Assembly: GCA_902623185.1 (NCBI GenBank)
Contig: CACNSW010000001.1
Location: forward strand, 53,273 to 117,272
Direction: 5' to 3'
Source of the DNA: an uncultured SAR116 cluster alpha proteobacterium
GTDB lineage: Bacteria; Pseudomonadota; Alphaproteobacteria; Puniceispirillales; Puniceispirillaceae
DNA length: 64,000 nucleotides
The notes under the pieces are model-generated. The model did not search any database. It had not been told where the DNA came from and worked only from the letters and a program-made list of their open reading frames with translations. Shown one piece after another: positions 10,705 through 20,548 of the stretch. Within the stretch, counting starts at the first letter, position 1, and the number at the start of each line of letters is the position of its first letter. A program made the position numbers and the translations under genes.

Positions 10705-11502
10705 ATGAATAACAAAAAGGTTTTGGTATGGGTAACGACCTTCAGTTTTTTAACTGCTTGTCAGACCATTAGATCGCACCCCGGGTATGATTTGGCACCA
10801 GTTGAAATTGACGTATCTAGCTACAGGATTTCATGCCCGCCAGTGATCGCCGATGACGCCTTCATAGCGAAGGGAAACAATTTTAAGTTCAAATTGGATA
10901 AGGGGGATATTGGTGGATGTCCATCAGACAGGAAAAGGTACTCAGATAGCTATGTGTCCTTTGATCATAGTGAACGGCAGGAGATTAATTGGCGGTTGCC
11001 AAAAGGAATTACCACCTTTGCTGCCAAGTTCCGTTATGAAGGAAGTGATAAGTTCCATCGGAACACAATATTCCAAGTACACGGCGGTGAGACAGTTTCG
11101 TTTTGGACCGGCTTTAATGACACGGGGTCTCGATATCATATAAATGACGGAGCTAACAAAAAATTCATAAGTAGTGAACGGCGCTGGGTTGAAGGCAGAA
11201 GCTACGACGTAAAAGCCGTAATTTTGTATAATGATACACTCTCAGTTAAGTGGTTTGTTAATGGTGATTTAAGGTTCTTTGCTCAAGGACTGACCTTTCG
11301 CCTAGGCGAGGGACCCTATGGTCGTGCACTATATATCAAGATTGGTCAATATAGGATCGCGGCGGAGGGCACCACAGTTTATTGGTATAATGACGTAAGC
11401 ATTACAAACGCAGGTCTTACCAAAGTATCCGAATTTGATTATTTAAATCACTCACCTAATAACGCTTTTCCTATTCGGTACTTTGGGGTCAGATCAGATT
11501 AG
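10705..11502 (+). CDS. Lipoprotein resembling heparin-lyase-I-type polysaccharide lyases
   Basis: Lipobox FLTAC near N-terminus; jelly-roll-like pattern HSERQEINWRLP...FQVHGG...WFVNGDLRF...ALYIKIGQYR. Confidence 0.5.
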   Translation: MNNKKVLVWVTTFSFLTACQTIRSHPGYDLAPVEIDVSSYRISCPPVIADDAFIAKGNNFKFKLDKGDIGGCPSDRKRYSDSYVSFDHSERQEINWRLPKGITTFAAKFRYEGSDKFHRNTIFQVHGGETVSFWTGFNDTGSRYHINDGANKKFISSERRWVEGRSYDVKAVILYNDTLSVKWFVNGDLRFFAQGLTFRLGEGPYGRALYIKIGQYRIAAEGTTVYWYNDVSITNAGLTKVSEFDYLNHSPNNAFPIRYFGVRSD

Positions 11503-11676
11503 TTCAATAAGCCAAAACCAGATTTGAAGAAGATCATTTTGTTGGGTTGAGATCCAAGGATCCTTCGTGTAGCGCGATATGGTTCGGTTTCTTAATGAAA
11601 CCCACTTATCTCAGTTTCTGCCCTTTGCGGTTGAGATAAAAAGACTGTCTGTATTCCGGGGTTTTTTGGAAGGTGA

Positions 11677-11763
11677 TGGTGCGGCCGAGAAGACTCGAAC
11701 TTCCACGGGGGTTAGCCCACAGCGACCTCAACGCTGCGCGTCTACCAATTCCGCCACGGCCGC
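11677..11763 (-). tRNA. tRNA-Leu (anticodon GAG), CCA encoded
   Basis: Minus strand GCGGCCGTGGCGGAATTGGTAGACGCGCAGCGTTGAGGTCGCTG...GTTCGAGTCTTCTCGGCCGCACCA folds as class II tRNA. Confidence 0.95.
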
Positions 11764-11918
11764 ACTTTCGATATTTGATTTGTATGTCATCATGACCATA
11801 TTAAATCAAGCGGTTATTGGTGGAAACGTGCCTGGCTGACTTCGCCTTTGCTTTTGTCTGTGCTATGATTCACCCAGTTTTTTTCCGGCTAAACCTGATT
11901 TTTTGGAATATACACCGT

Positions 11919-12803
11919 ATGCCCACATCGAATGAAACATTTCTGCCCCCGAAACATGCCGAACTGTCACGCCACTATTACGCGCCAACAGGCGGGTTGT
12001 CTTCACAGGAGAGACAACCCGATGATAAAGCTATTTTCACCACAGCCTATATGTTAATGCCTAAAGCGGTGATGAGCGATATAGTTACTAGCCTTCTGCC
12101 GCGCTGGCAGCGCACGCGCCTTTGGGTGCTGGCTCGCCCGCTCAGTGGCTTTGCCGAGACCTTTTCGCATTATCTAGTCGAAACCGAGTCGGGAGGTGGT
12201 AGCACTAACCCAGATGATGATGACAGCGCCCAATCGGTGCTATTTGTCGTGGATGGTTGTCTGCGCCTACAGTTCGACGGCACGACATATGTTCTTGAAG
12301 CCGGTGGCTACGCCTATATTCCGCCTGGAGTAGACTGGCAGGCTTTTAACATTGGCTACAAGAATGCGCTGTTTCATTGGATCCGTAAACGCTATCAGGT
12401 AGTCGTGGGGATTGACACGCCACCGGCATTCGTTACCAGCGATGCCGCCATCGCTCCGATCCAGATGCCAGATTGTGACGGCTTGTGGGCAACAACGCAC
12501 TTTGTTGACCCAACTGATTTGCGCCACGACATGCATGTTAATATTGTCACTTTCCAGCCGGGTGGCCGCATCCCTTTTGCTGAGACCCATGTCATGGAGC
12601 ATGGACTCTATGTTCTGCAAGGAAAGGGACGCTATCGGCTCAATGATGACTGGGTTGATGTAGAGGCCGGCGACTACATGTGGTTGCGGGCTTTTTGTCC
12701 GCAGGCCTGTATAGCCACCGGTCATGAACCATTTCGCTATCTGCTTTATAAAGATGTTAACCGCCACATGCCACTTGCTTTATTGGATCCAGGAGATGGT
12801 TAA
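11919..12803 (+). CDS. (S)-ureidoglycine aminohydrolase-like double-cupin protein
   Basis: HYYAPTGGLSSQ start, two cupin domains (FVVDGCLRLQFDG; HVMEHGLYVLQGKGRYRLNDDWVDVEAGDYMWLRAFCPQAC). Confidence 0.8.
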   Translation: MPTSNETFLPPKHAELSRHYYAPTGGLSSQERQPDDKAIFTTAYMLMPKAVMSDIVTSLLPRWQRTRLWVLARPLSGFAETFSHYLVETESGGGSTNPDDDDSAQSVLFVVDGCLRLQFDGTTYVLEAGGYAYIPPGVDWQAFNIGYKNALFHWIRKRYQVVVGIDTPPAFVTSDAAIAPIQMPDCDGLWATTHFVDPTDLRHDMHVNIVTFQPGGRIPFAETHVMEHGLYVLQGKGRYRLNDDWVDVEAGDYMWLRAFCPQACIATGHEPFRYLLYKDVNRHMPLALLDPGDG

Positions 12804-13482
12804 CAGTCTTTTGGGCTCGGTTGATCAACCCAATTTTCTTACCTTTACAGGGCTGTGCGAATATTTATCAACTGTTGAAAGAATGCGTGCCCATGCTGCA
12901 GCAATTCGAGCTGAAGGCGCAACAGAAGCAGTCTGGCTGCTCGAACACGCTTCTGTTTATACAGCCGGCACCTCGGCACGTCACGCCGATCTATTGACAC
13001 CCAGCGATGTCCCAGTTTACCAAACAGGGCGCGGTGGCCAATGGACCTATCACGGTCCTGGCCAGCGTGTAGCGTACGTTATGCTTGACCTGCAAAAACG
13101 CGGACGAGACGTACGTTGCTATGTGAATAAATTGGAGAGCTGGATCATTGAAGTACTAGGCGGATTTGGCGTTATAGGCCAGCGACGTGCCGGTCTGCCT
13201 GGAATTTGGGTAAAAACGGGCAAAAGCACTTCTGGACTCGACAAAATTGCTGCGATCGGTATTCGGATCAGCCGCTGGGTAAGCTGGCATGGTATCGCCA
13301 TAAACAATGATCCTGACCTTGACGCCTTTCATGCGATTGTTCCCTGCGGGGTACAAGATGCCGGCGTCACCTCGCTTGCCAAACTTGGTATATCTGTCAG
13401 CATGGACGAACTTGACACCATGCTGAAAACATCTTTCGAAAAATATTTCAATCACTTGGAAACATCCAAATCTACCAGATAG
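12796..13482 (+). CDS. lipB: Lipoyl(octanoyl) transferase
   Basis: QTGRGGQWTYHGPGQRVAYVMLDL and KIAAIGIRISRWVSWHGIAINN; AGGAG just before ATG at 12796. Confidence 0.95.
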   Translation: MVNSLLGSVDQPNFLTFTGLCEYLSTVERMRAHAAAIRAEGATEAVWLLEHASVYTAGTSARHADLLTPSDVPVYQTGRGGQWTYHGPGQRVAYVMLDLQKRGRDVRCYVNKLESWIIEVLGGFGVIGQRRAGLPGIWVKTGKSTSGLDKIAAIGIRISRWVSWHGIAINNDPDLDAFHAIVPCGVQDAGVTSLAKLGISVSMDELDTMLKTSFEKYFNHLETSKSTR

Positions 13483-13856
13483 TCAAGTACAGTAAGAATG
13501 GCCTTTTCGGCATCCTTGATAAGCCACTCTTCGGCCTTTGACTCACCCATTAGCCCATCGCTCGGACCCTCGTGATGCAAAAGTAAATTGCGTCGGCCCC
13601 GCAACCATGACAGGGCCGCCTTGTTTCCTGCGTAGGTAAAAGTTATCCTATCAAGATAACCGGCGGGGCCAGCCTGTTCATTTGCGATCACATCGACAAG
13701 CGTCTGTGCTAAGACAATGCAGGCCACCGGTAGGCCAGCGTACGCAGCTGCCTTTAACTCAATTGACACGACTGACGCGTGTGGACCAAAATATTCCGTT
13801 TCAAGGCAAGATAAACGGTTCATGACAGCGGCACCCAATGACGGATAATTGCCCAT
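13452..13856 (-). CDS. Hypothetical protein
   Basis: ORF converging on lipB with a 31-nt overlap; directly upstream gene is the ATP12-like ORF. Confidence 0.5.
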   Translation of the reverse strand: MGNYPSLGAAVMNRLSCLETEYFGPHASVVSIELKAAAYAGLPVACIVLAQTLVDVIANEQAGPAGYLDRITFTYAGNKAALSWLRGRRNLLLHHEGPSDGLMGESKAEEWLIKDAEKAILTVLDYLVDLDVSK

Positions 13857-14557
13857 TAACGTACCGCGCCCAGAAGGCTCAAAAATCCAGCAATATCACT
13901 CAATTCGTCCTGAATGAAGCTGCGCCTTTTCGCGGCCTCTGGATCATTTCCCCATTTCTCCGCCTGCCAAAGCTCATCAAGGAACGCCGTTTCAAACAAA
14001 GTCTGATGATCCATTTTGCCACGCAGGAACCCGAGACTAAGCACCAGTGAGCCACCCAGCGTTACGGTACGATGAAGCATTCCAAGCTCCCAGTCATCAT
14101 GTTGCCCAAGGGCAACATCCAACTGAGCAAGGGAGGCGCTGGGCTGATTCACTGGCATAACACCCGACGCCACATTCAGTGGCGCACCAAGGGCTTTATC
14201 TGCCCAATCAAGCCATGGTTGCCATTGTCTCGTCTGCCGGTGGGAAAGCTCTGCGTCGTCAGCGCGGTAACACAACAGATCATTGCCTCCATAGGCAAGT
14301 ATTTCGTCCGATATGTGTGCACGCCTTGGTGTCACCCGATCAATCACTGTCACAGCCAGACTGAAAAATGGCATCGCCGTGGGATCAATCTCACCCTGTT
14401 GCGATTCCCACTCAAACGCAATCGTATTTGCTAGTTCTTTACTTGGCAAGCTGCACTCGCGTTTTTCAGGCGATCGAACAATCTGTCCATCTAACAATAC
14501 GCGATGGCCGTCGCCATGACTCTCAGTCGTTACTGTCCTGTAACACCGTTTTTTCAT
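13856..14557 (-). CDS. ATP12-family chaperone
   Basis: VLLDGQIVRSPEKRECSLPSKELANTIAFEWESQQGEIDPTAMPFFSLAVTVID. Confidence 0.9.
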   Translation of the reverse strand: MKKRCYRTVTTESHGDGHRVLLDGQIVRSPEKRECSLPSKELANTIAFEWESQQGEIDPTAMPFFSLAVTVIDRVTPRRAHISDEILAYGGNDLLCYRADDAELSHRQTRQWQPWLDWADKALGAPLNVASGVMPVNQPSASLAQLDVALGQHDDWELGMLHRTVTLGGSLVLSLGFLRGKMDHQTLFETAFLDELWQAEKWGNDPEAAKRRSFIQDELSDIAGFLSLLGAVR

Positions 14558-14618
14558 TGTCTCCCGCCTATGCGCGAGACTGCCAAATTTAGCATCAAAC
14601 TAAAAATTTCTCGACGTA

Positions 14619-15674
14619 TCAGCATGTATAAGACTCAAAAGGCCAGTCCCCCGATGGCAGTTTTAAGCCAAGATCAAACAAACTGGTTTTCATGTGACCG
14701 GTCATTGGTGCCTCAATCAACACATCATCACCAAACTGCAGCCGCCAAGCATGCAGATGAAGCCGCTTTGAAACAAGTCCTCCAGGATGCGCGTCAGCGC
14801 CGCCATATTTGCGATCACCGACAATTGGGTGGCCCTCATGTGCCATGTGGGCGCGCAGTTGATGCATTCGTCCTGAATGAGGTCGTAGTGCCACTAATGC
14901 CAGTTTCCGGCCCATTACATTAATACGCCGCGCTTCGGTATAAGCAGATTGTCCTTCAGTCGTTACGTACATTTTCTCACCGCTTCGTCCGACCTGTTTT
15001 TCTAAACGGTGCCTTATGTGCATAGTTAGCCTTGGGATACCAACTGCCAACGCTAAATAGGTCTTGGTAACACGATGATGATAAAAGTCATTAATGAGCC
15101 GTCGTGCTGCGGGCCTGGTCTTTGCCAGCAACAAAATTCCTGATGTATCCTTGTCGATGCGATGAACAAGCCGCAACCGCTTCGCATCATTACCTTCCGC
15201 AAGCGCTACAAGCATTCCATCAATATGGGAGTTTATGCCGGTGCCGCCTTGCACAGCTAAACCCGATGGTTTGTTCAGTGCCAGCCAATCTACGCCCTCG
15301 GCAATCACCATCGACTCAAACCGCCTGATTAGCTTGTCGTCACAATTCGGTATCCTTTTTGGCCGTATCGCGGTATCAAGGCGCGGCGGCAAACCACTGC
15401 GCAGATGTGGTGGGAGACGAACTTCCTGCCCGGTTGTAAGGCGCGCAGATGGCTTCGCCTTGTTACCATCAAGACGAATCAAACCTGAACGCAACATTCG
15501 TATTATATCACCCTGCGGTAAACCTGCTATAAGGCGCCGTAGAAAACGATCAAGGCGTGTGCCATCCTCATCTTCAGGGACCATCTCATACCACCACTGG
15601 GGTACGTCCTTCCACGTTGGTTCACCGTCAGGCGTCACCGTATTCATGACGAAACCCTGACGAGCCAGTAACAT
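14619..15674 (-). CDS. RluA-family pseudouridine synthase
   Basis: S4-like N-terminus and LRLVHRIDKDTSGILLLAKT catalytic motif. Confidence 0.92.
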   Translation of the reverse strand: MLLARQGFVMNTVTPDGEPTWKDVPQWWYEMVPEDEDGTRLDRFLRRLIAGLPQGDIIRMLRSGLIRLDGNKAKPSARLTTGQEVRLPPHLRSGLPPRLDTAIRPKRIPNCDDKLIRRFESMVIAEGVDWLALNKPSGLAVQGGTGINSHIDGMLVALAEGNDAKRLRLVHRIDKDTSGILLLAKTRPAARRLINDFYHHRVTKTYLALAVGIPRLTMHIRHRLEKQVGRSGEKMYVTTEGQSAYTEARRINVMGRKLALVALRPHSGRMHQLRAHMAHEGHPIVGDRKYGGADAHPGGLVSKRLHLHAWRLQFGDDVLIEAPMTGHMKTSLFDLGLKLPSGDWPFESYTC

Positions 15675-16030
15675 GGTGAAAAACTAGCAAGTAAAGAACA
15701 CAATGACTTCGCAATATAAACCAGGGCAATGCCGAGTGCGCCGTTTTGCGACAGGTTGACACCGTGTAGCGCAGGGTTGTTGCATATTATCAGCAAACCA
15801 ACCAGTCCAACCGCCAAAAAAGCATACGACGCTTCAAGCAGCATCAAGCCAAAAGCCACCAAGCAAGCAGAAACACCTATCACAGCACTGACCAAAACGT
15901 TCAGTCTCAGCGCGGCATGAGTGCCATTAAAGCCAAAAACTCCAGCTCTCAAAAGCAACGACGCGCTGTTTCGAAACTTCGTGCCAAGAAACTCGCAAGC
16001 AACGATTATTACGAACATCAATAGCCTCAT
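15644..16030 (-). CDS. CrcB/Fluc-like small membrane protein, divergent
   Basis: Four hydrophobic helices between rarA and rluA-type genes, the usual crcB position; GT...LNVL core present, FSTF-type motif absent. Confidence 0.5.
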   Translation of the reverse strand: MRLLMFVIIVACEFLGTKFRNSASLLLRAGVFGFNGTHAALRLNVLVSAVIGVSACLVAFGLMLLEASYAFLAVGLVGLLIICNNPALHGVNLSQNGALGIALVYIAKSLCSLLASFSPCYWLVRVSS

Positions 16031-17344
16031 CTAGCTGTCTCTATCCCATAGAGACCATTTCTTTGCTCGGATCTTTTCCCAATAGGCTAGCCGTTTGACG
16101 AGCTCGCGTTCAAAACCGCGTTCGACTGGATGATAGAAACGCTGGCGCCCCATACCTTCGGGGAAACAATTCTGTCCAGAAAAACCGTCCGGATCATCAT
16201 GGTCATAAGCGTAATTCGCCCCATATCCGAGATCTTTCATCAATTTTGTCGGTGCGTTCAGAATATGAGCAGGCGGACAAAGCGATCCAGTATCCGCAGC
16301 CGACTTTTTGGCTGCCTTGAAAGCTACATAGGAGGCGTTTGATTTAGGTGCCGTTGCAAGATAGATTACCAAACCGGCGATGGCCAAATCACCCTCAGGA
16401 CTCCCGAGCCGTTCATAGGCCTGCCAGGCAGCAAGTGCCCGAGGCACCGCTTCTGGCTCAGCAAGTCCGATATCCTCCGTAGCGAATCGTGTCAACCTGC
16501 GTAGAATGTAATGTGGATCCTCTCCACCAGCAATTATCCGCGAGATCCAGTACAGACCCGCATCAGCATCTGACGCACGCAAGGCCTTATGCAGAGCCGA
16601 CATCAAATTGTAATGCTGATCCCCAACGCGATCAAAAGAGGGTGCACGGCCAGAGACGATCTTAACTACCGTAGCTTTATCCAATAAAGGCTTTGCAGGC
16701 AGCCCTAAGAGCAACGAAGCCATAGTAATCAGATATCTGCCATCGCCATCCGCCATAGCGATCAACGTCGCGCGCGCTTCCTCGTCAAGTGGTAGAACAC
16801 CGCCCTGATCATGCTCAACCCGCGCTAACAGTAAACCCAAAGCGTTTGCACTAAGGCGCTCGACCACTAGCACTTGCGCCCGTGACAACAATGCCCCGTT
16901 TAAAGCAAAGGACGGATTTTCCGTTGTTGCGCCAATTAATGTGACAGTGCCGTCCTCTACCCGTGGCAACAAACCGTCCTGCTGAGCCTTGTTAAATCGA
17001 TGCACCTCGTCAACAAATAACAAGGTTTTCTGACCCTTACGTAAACGATCCCCTGCTCTAGAAAACACCTTACGGAGATCAGCCACTCCGTCAAACACCG
17101 CCGAGACCGGCTCAAATACCATCTTTGCCTCGGCAGCAAGCAATCTTGCAATTGTCGTTTTGCCAGTGCCAGGCGGCCCCCAAAAAATAATTGACGGCAA
17201 TGTACCAGCATTCAGCATCCGACGCAGACCACCCTCGGGGCCAAGGAGCGCCTCTTGACCAACGACATCTCCAAGCCGCTGTGGGCGCAATCTTTCAGCC
17301 AACGGGATAACATAATCACCGGATCTAAAATCAAGTTCGTTCAT
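16031..17344 (-). CDS. rarA: Replication-associated recombination protein A (AAA ATPase)
   Basis: PLAERLRPQRLGDVVGQEALLG, IFWGPPGTGKTTIARLLA, LFVDEVHRFNKAQQDGLLP. Confidence 0.95.
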   Translation of the reverse strand: MNELDFRSGDYVIPLAERLRPQRLGDVVGQEALLGPEGGLRRMLNAGTLPSIIFWGPPGTGKTTIARLLAAEAKMVFEPVSAVFDGVADLRKVFSRAGDRLRKGQKTLLFVDEVHRFNKAQQDGLLPRVEDGTVTLIGATTENPSFALNGALLSRAQVLVVERLSANALGLLLARVEHDQGGVLPLDEEARATLIAMADGDGRYLITMASLLLGLPAKPLLDKATVVKIVSGRAPSFDRVGDQHYNLMSALHKALRASDADAGLYWISRIIAGGEDPHYILRRLTRFATEDIGLAEPEAVPRALAAWQAYERLGSPEGDLAIAGLVIYLATAPKSNASYVAFKAAKKSAADTGSLCPPAHILNAPTKLMKDLGYGANYAYDHDDPDGFSGQNCFPEGMGRQRFYHPVERGFERELVKRLAYWEKIRAKKWSLWDRDS

Positions 17345-17380
17345 GGGCATATCTTTGCCCATAATTACTGTCATCCGCAA

Positions 17381-17413
17381 AGAAAAAGCGCTGCCAAGGG
17401 CAACGCTTTTTTC
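17381..17413 (-). terminator. Rho-independent terminator downstream of rplQ
   Basis: AAAAAGCG..TGCC AAGG GCA..CGCTTTTT hairpin with T-run on the minus strand. Confidence 0.75.
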
Positions 17414-17433
17414 ATTTTTAATTCGGAAGCGAC

Positions 17434-17865
17434 TTATGCCGCAGTTTCTTCAACATCGGTTTCATCCGGGCCAACCAACGGACCAGAATTTTGTCCACGA
17501 GCGTCCTCATCGCGATCAACAAGTTCAATAACCGCCATAGGTGCCGCGTCACCATATCGAAAGCCTGCCCTAAGAACACGTGAATAACCACCCAGACGCT
17601 CTTTATAGCGTGGACCAAGAACATCAAAAAGCTTTTTAGTCATCGCATCGTCACGCAAGCGCGCGAATGCTATGCGGCGGGCATGAAGGTCACCGCGTTT
17701 GCCAAGTGTTATTAATCGTTCAACAACAGGGCGAAGCTCCTTAGCTTTTGGCAGCGTTGTTACGATCTGCTCATGCTTAATCAATGCCTGAGCCATGTTT
17801 CTGAATAGCATTTGACGATGCTGTGATGTACGGTTCAGCTTCCGTCCTGAAGTACGATGACGCAT
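17434..17865 (-). CDS. rplQ: 50S ribosomal protein L17
   Basis: [34 protein letters not shown]. Confidence 0.97.
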   Translation of the reverse strand: MRHRTSGRKLNRTSQHRQMLFRNMAQALIKHEQIVTTLPKAKELRPVVERLITLGKRGDLHARRIAFARLRDDAMTKKLFDVLGPRYKERLGGYSRVLRAGFRYGDAAPMAVIELVDRDEDARGQNSGPLVGPDETDVEETAA

Positions 17866-17911
17866 TGTTATTCTCCTTAACCCATCTCGGGTCCAAATCC
17901 GGCTCCAACAA

Positions 17912-18928
17912 TTAAAATGGTTCATCCAGACGCCTGGCTAATTCCTCAACGTTATCTGGTGGCCAATTTGCGATATCCATCCCAAGTTCGAGGCTCATGC
18001 CTTTCAACACTTCCTTAATCTCGTTCAAGGACTTACGGCCAAAATTTGGGGTGCGCAGCATCTCATATTCTGTCTTCAGCACTAGATCACCAATATAAAC
18101 AATGTTGTCATTCTTAAGACAATTTGCCGACCGCACTGATAATTCAAGCTCATCAACTTTACGCAGCAGGTTACGGCTAAACGGAAGATCCTCTGCCTCA
18201 TCCGCTGGACTCTGATCCTTCGGTTCTTCAAAATTGATAAAAGTCTGCAACTGCTCCTGTAAAATCCGTGCGGCATAAGCAACCGCATCCTCAGGCGTGA
18301 CCGAACCATTTGTCTCGATGGTAAGTAATAACTTATCATAATCTGTAATCTGACCTATACGGGCGTTTTCTACCTTGTAGGCTACCTGTCGGACAGGGCT
18401 GAAAATTGAGTCAATAGGGATAAGGCCAATAGGTGAGTCCTCACTACGATGGACACTAGCTGGCACATAGCCCTTGCCGGATGCCACTGTAAGCTCCATG
18501 GATAAGGTGCCTCCTTTGTCAAGGTGACAGAGGACATGATCAGGGTTCATGATCTCGACACCAGCAGTTTCATTGATCATCCCAGCAGTGACAGTAACGG
18601 GTCCATCAATAGATAAGCGCAGACGCTTAGGCCCCTCATCATCAAGGCGAATGGCAACGCCTTTCAAATTCAATACCAAATCCGTCACATCCTCGCGTAC
18701 ACCAGGGATAGACGAGAATTCGTGAACAACACCTTGTATCTGGACAGCTGTTATCGCAGAACCCTGCAGTGATGATAGTAGAACACGACGCAGCGCATTA
18801 CCAATCGTTACTCCAAAACCGCGTTCAAACGGGCCAACCGCAACCACGGCCTGGCTTGGATTATACTCGGATACCTTGACTTCAAGTTCGTCAGGCTTTT
18901 TCAAATCAAGCCAGTTCTTCTCAATCAT
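17912..18928 (-). CDS. rpoA: RNA polymerase alpha subunit
   Basis: Full-length Rpo[41 protein letters not shown]. Confidence 0.98.
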   Translation of the reverse strand: MIEKNWLDLKKPDELEVKVSEYNPSQAVVAVGPFERGFGVTIGNALRRVLLSSLQGSAITAVQIQGVVHEFSSIPGVREDVTDLVLNLKGVAIRLDDEGPKRLRLSIDGPVTVTAGMINETAGVEIMNPDHVLCHLDKGGTLSMELTVASGKGYVPASVHRSEDSPIGLIPIDSIFSPVRQVAYKVENARIGQITDYDKLLLTIETNGSVTPEDAVAYAARILQEQLQTFINFEEPKDQSPADEAEDLPFSRNLLRKVDELELSVRSANCLKNDNIVYIGDLVLKTEYEMLRTPNFGRKSLNEIKEVLKGMSLELGMDIANWPPDNVEELARRLDEPF

Positions 18929-19019
18929 TGGCGATGTCCCTTCAAATAAGAGCAATATTCTTTAAACACCTATGCGACTAGTAGCCCCGATGGTGTATGG
19001 AAAAGTTGGTGACGCTATC

Positions 19020-19415
19020 TCAAACTCGGCGGCGTTTGCGTGGACGGCAACCATTATGTGGGATTGGTGTAACATCACGGATCGATGTCACGTTGAACCC
19101 CACCGATTGAAGAGCGCGAAGCGCTGATTCACGTCCAGACCCTGGACCACGAACTTGAACGTCAAGTGACTTCATTCCGTGTTCAGCCGCTTTACGACCT
19201 GCATCCTCAGCTGCCATCTGCGCTGCAAATGGTGTAGATTTGCGAGATCCTTTAAAACCCATGCCACCCGCTGAAGCCCAGGCGATAGTATTACCCTGCA
19301 CATCTGTAATAGTGATCATTGTATTATTAAAGGTCGAATTCACGTGAGCAACGCCACTCGTGATGTTTTTGCGCTCGCGACGACGAACACGGCTTTGGCT
19401 TGGTTGTTTTGCCAT
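19020..19415 (-). CDS. rpsK: 30S ribosomal protein S11
   Basis: [22 protein letters not shown] and [15 protein letters not shown]. Confidence 0.98.
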   Translation of the reverse strand: MAKQPSQSRVRRRERKNITSGVAHVNSTFNNTMITITDVQGNTIAWASAGGMGFKGSRKSTPFAAQMAAEDAGRKAAEHGMKSLDVQVRGPGSGRESALRALQSVGFNVTSIRDVTPIPHNGCRPRKRRRV

Positions 19416-19439
19416 TTTCTGACTCCTCGTCTTTCGCTG

Positions 19440-19808
19440 TTATTTCTTCTTACCAGCAATAGCCTTTGCGGGGCCTTTGCGAGTACGGGCATTTGTATGA
19501 GTACGTTGGCCGCGAACGGGTAGATTACGACGATGTCGTAATCCACGAAGACAGCCCAAGTCTAAATAACGCTTAATGTTCATTGATGTCTGGCGACGAA
19601 GATCACCCTCCACCAGAAAATCTGAATCAATAATGTCACGTAACTTTGTCAACTCATCTTCTGACAGATCCGCTACGCGGCGTTCATCGGGGACACCCGC
19701 CTTAGCGCAGATGGACCGAGCACTAGTCGTGCCAATACCATGAATGTAGGTCAGTGCGATCTCGACCCTCTTTTTGGTCGGAATATTTACACCAGCAATT
19801 CGTGCCAT
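19440..19808 (-). CDS. rpsM: 30S ribosomal protein S13
   Basis: [26 protein letters not shown]. Confidence 0.98.
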   Translation of the reverse strand: MARIAGVNIPTKKRVEIALTYIHGIGTTSARSICAKAGVPDERRVADLSEDELTKLRDIIDSDFLVEGDLRRQTSMNIKRYLDLGCLRGLRHRRNLPVRGQRTHTNARTRKGPAKAIAGKKK

Positions 19809-19981
19809 TGTCTGGCTCCTTTACTAAAAAGACTGTCTAGAATAAAATCTGAAAAAGTCCCTATCGTGCTACCGATCAACTTCGTGAAAGGCGCCGAATT
19901 ATAGGCTCTTCCCCTGTACAGTCAACCTCAACGCTTTTCAAAATCAAGTTTATCAACATCATGGGCTATGTTACTCTTGCG

Positions 19982-20548
19982 TCATCCAACAATCTCTGCG
20001 ACATGGCTGGCAACGTCCTCAACAGGCGCCATCCCATCAACACTGCGAAGTAAACCTTGTGTCTCGTAATAGGGAAGTAAAGGTGCTGTATTCTCATGAT
20101 AAACAGCTAGCCGTTTGCGCAAGGTGTCAGCGTTATCATCACTTCTCCTGGCACTACTTTCAGCAGCACGGGTTTCGATGCGGGCAAAAAGCGCATTTTC
20201 ATCAACCTTAATCTCGATCACGTGGTCAATAGCGGCGCCACGTGCATGTAGCATGTCATCAAGTGCTCGCGCTTGCGCTACCGTCCGAGGAAAACCGTCT
20301 AAAATAACGCCATTTGCGCAATCCGGTGAGTCCAAGCGTTCACTAACCATTCCAACAATAATTTCGTCAGACATCAGATCACCACGGTCCATAATTTCCT
20401 TGGCACGTAATCCGAGTTCACTCCCCGCAGCAATAGCGCTGCGCAACATTTCGCCGGACGACAACTGTACCAAACCAAGCTCCTCTACCAGCCGAAGTGC
20501 CTGGGTTCCTTTCCCGCATCCCGGTGCTCCAAATAAAATCAGAATCAT
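19982..20548 (-). CDS. adk: Adenylate kinase
   Basis: ILFGAPGCGKGTQA; DGFPRTVAQA. Confidence 0.97.
   Translation of the reverse strand: MILILFGAPGCGKGTQALRLVEELGLVQLSSGEMLRSAIAAGSELGLRAKEIMDRGDLMSDEIIVGMVSERLDSPDCANGVILDGFPRTVAQARALDDMLHARGAAIDHVIEIKVDENALFARIETRAAESSARRSDDNADTLRKRLAVYHENTAPLLPYYETQGLLRSVDGMAPVEDVASHVAEIVG

Noticed and set aside
11579-11839. 86-aa plus-strand ORF
   Set aside because: It reads across the antisense of tRNA-Leu (AEKTRTSTGVSPQRPQRCASTNSATAA is a typical mistranslated tRNA signature).
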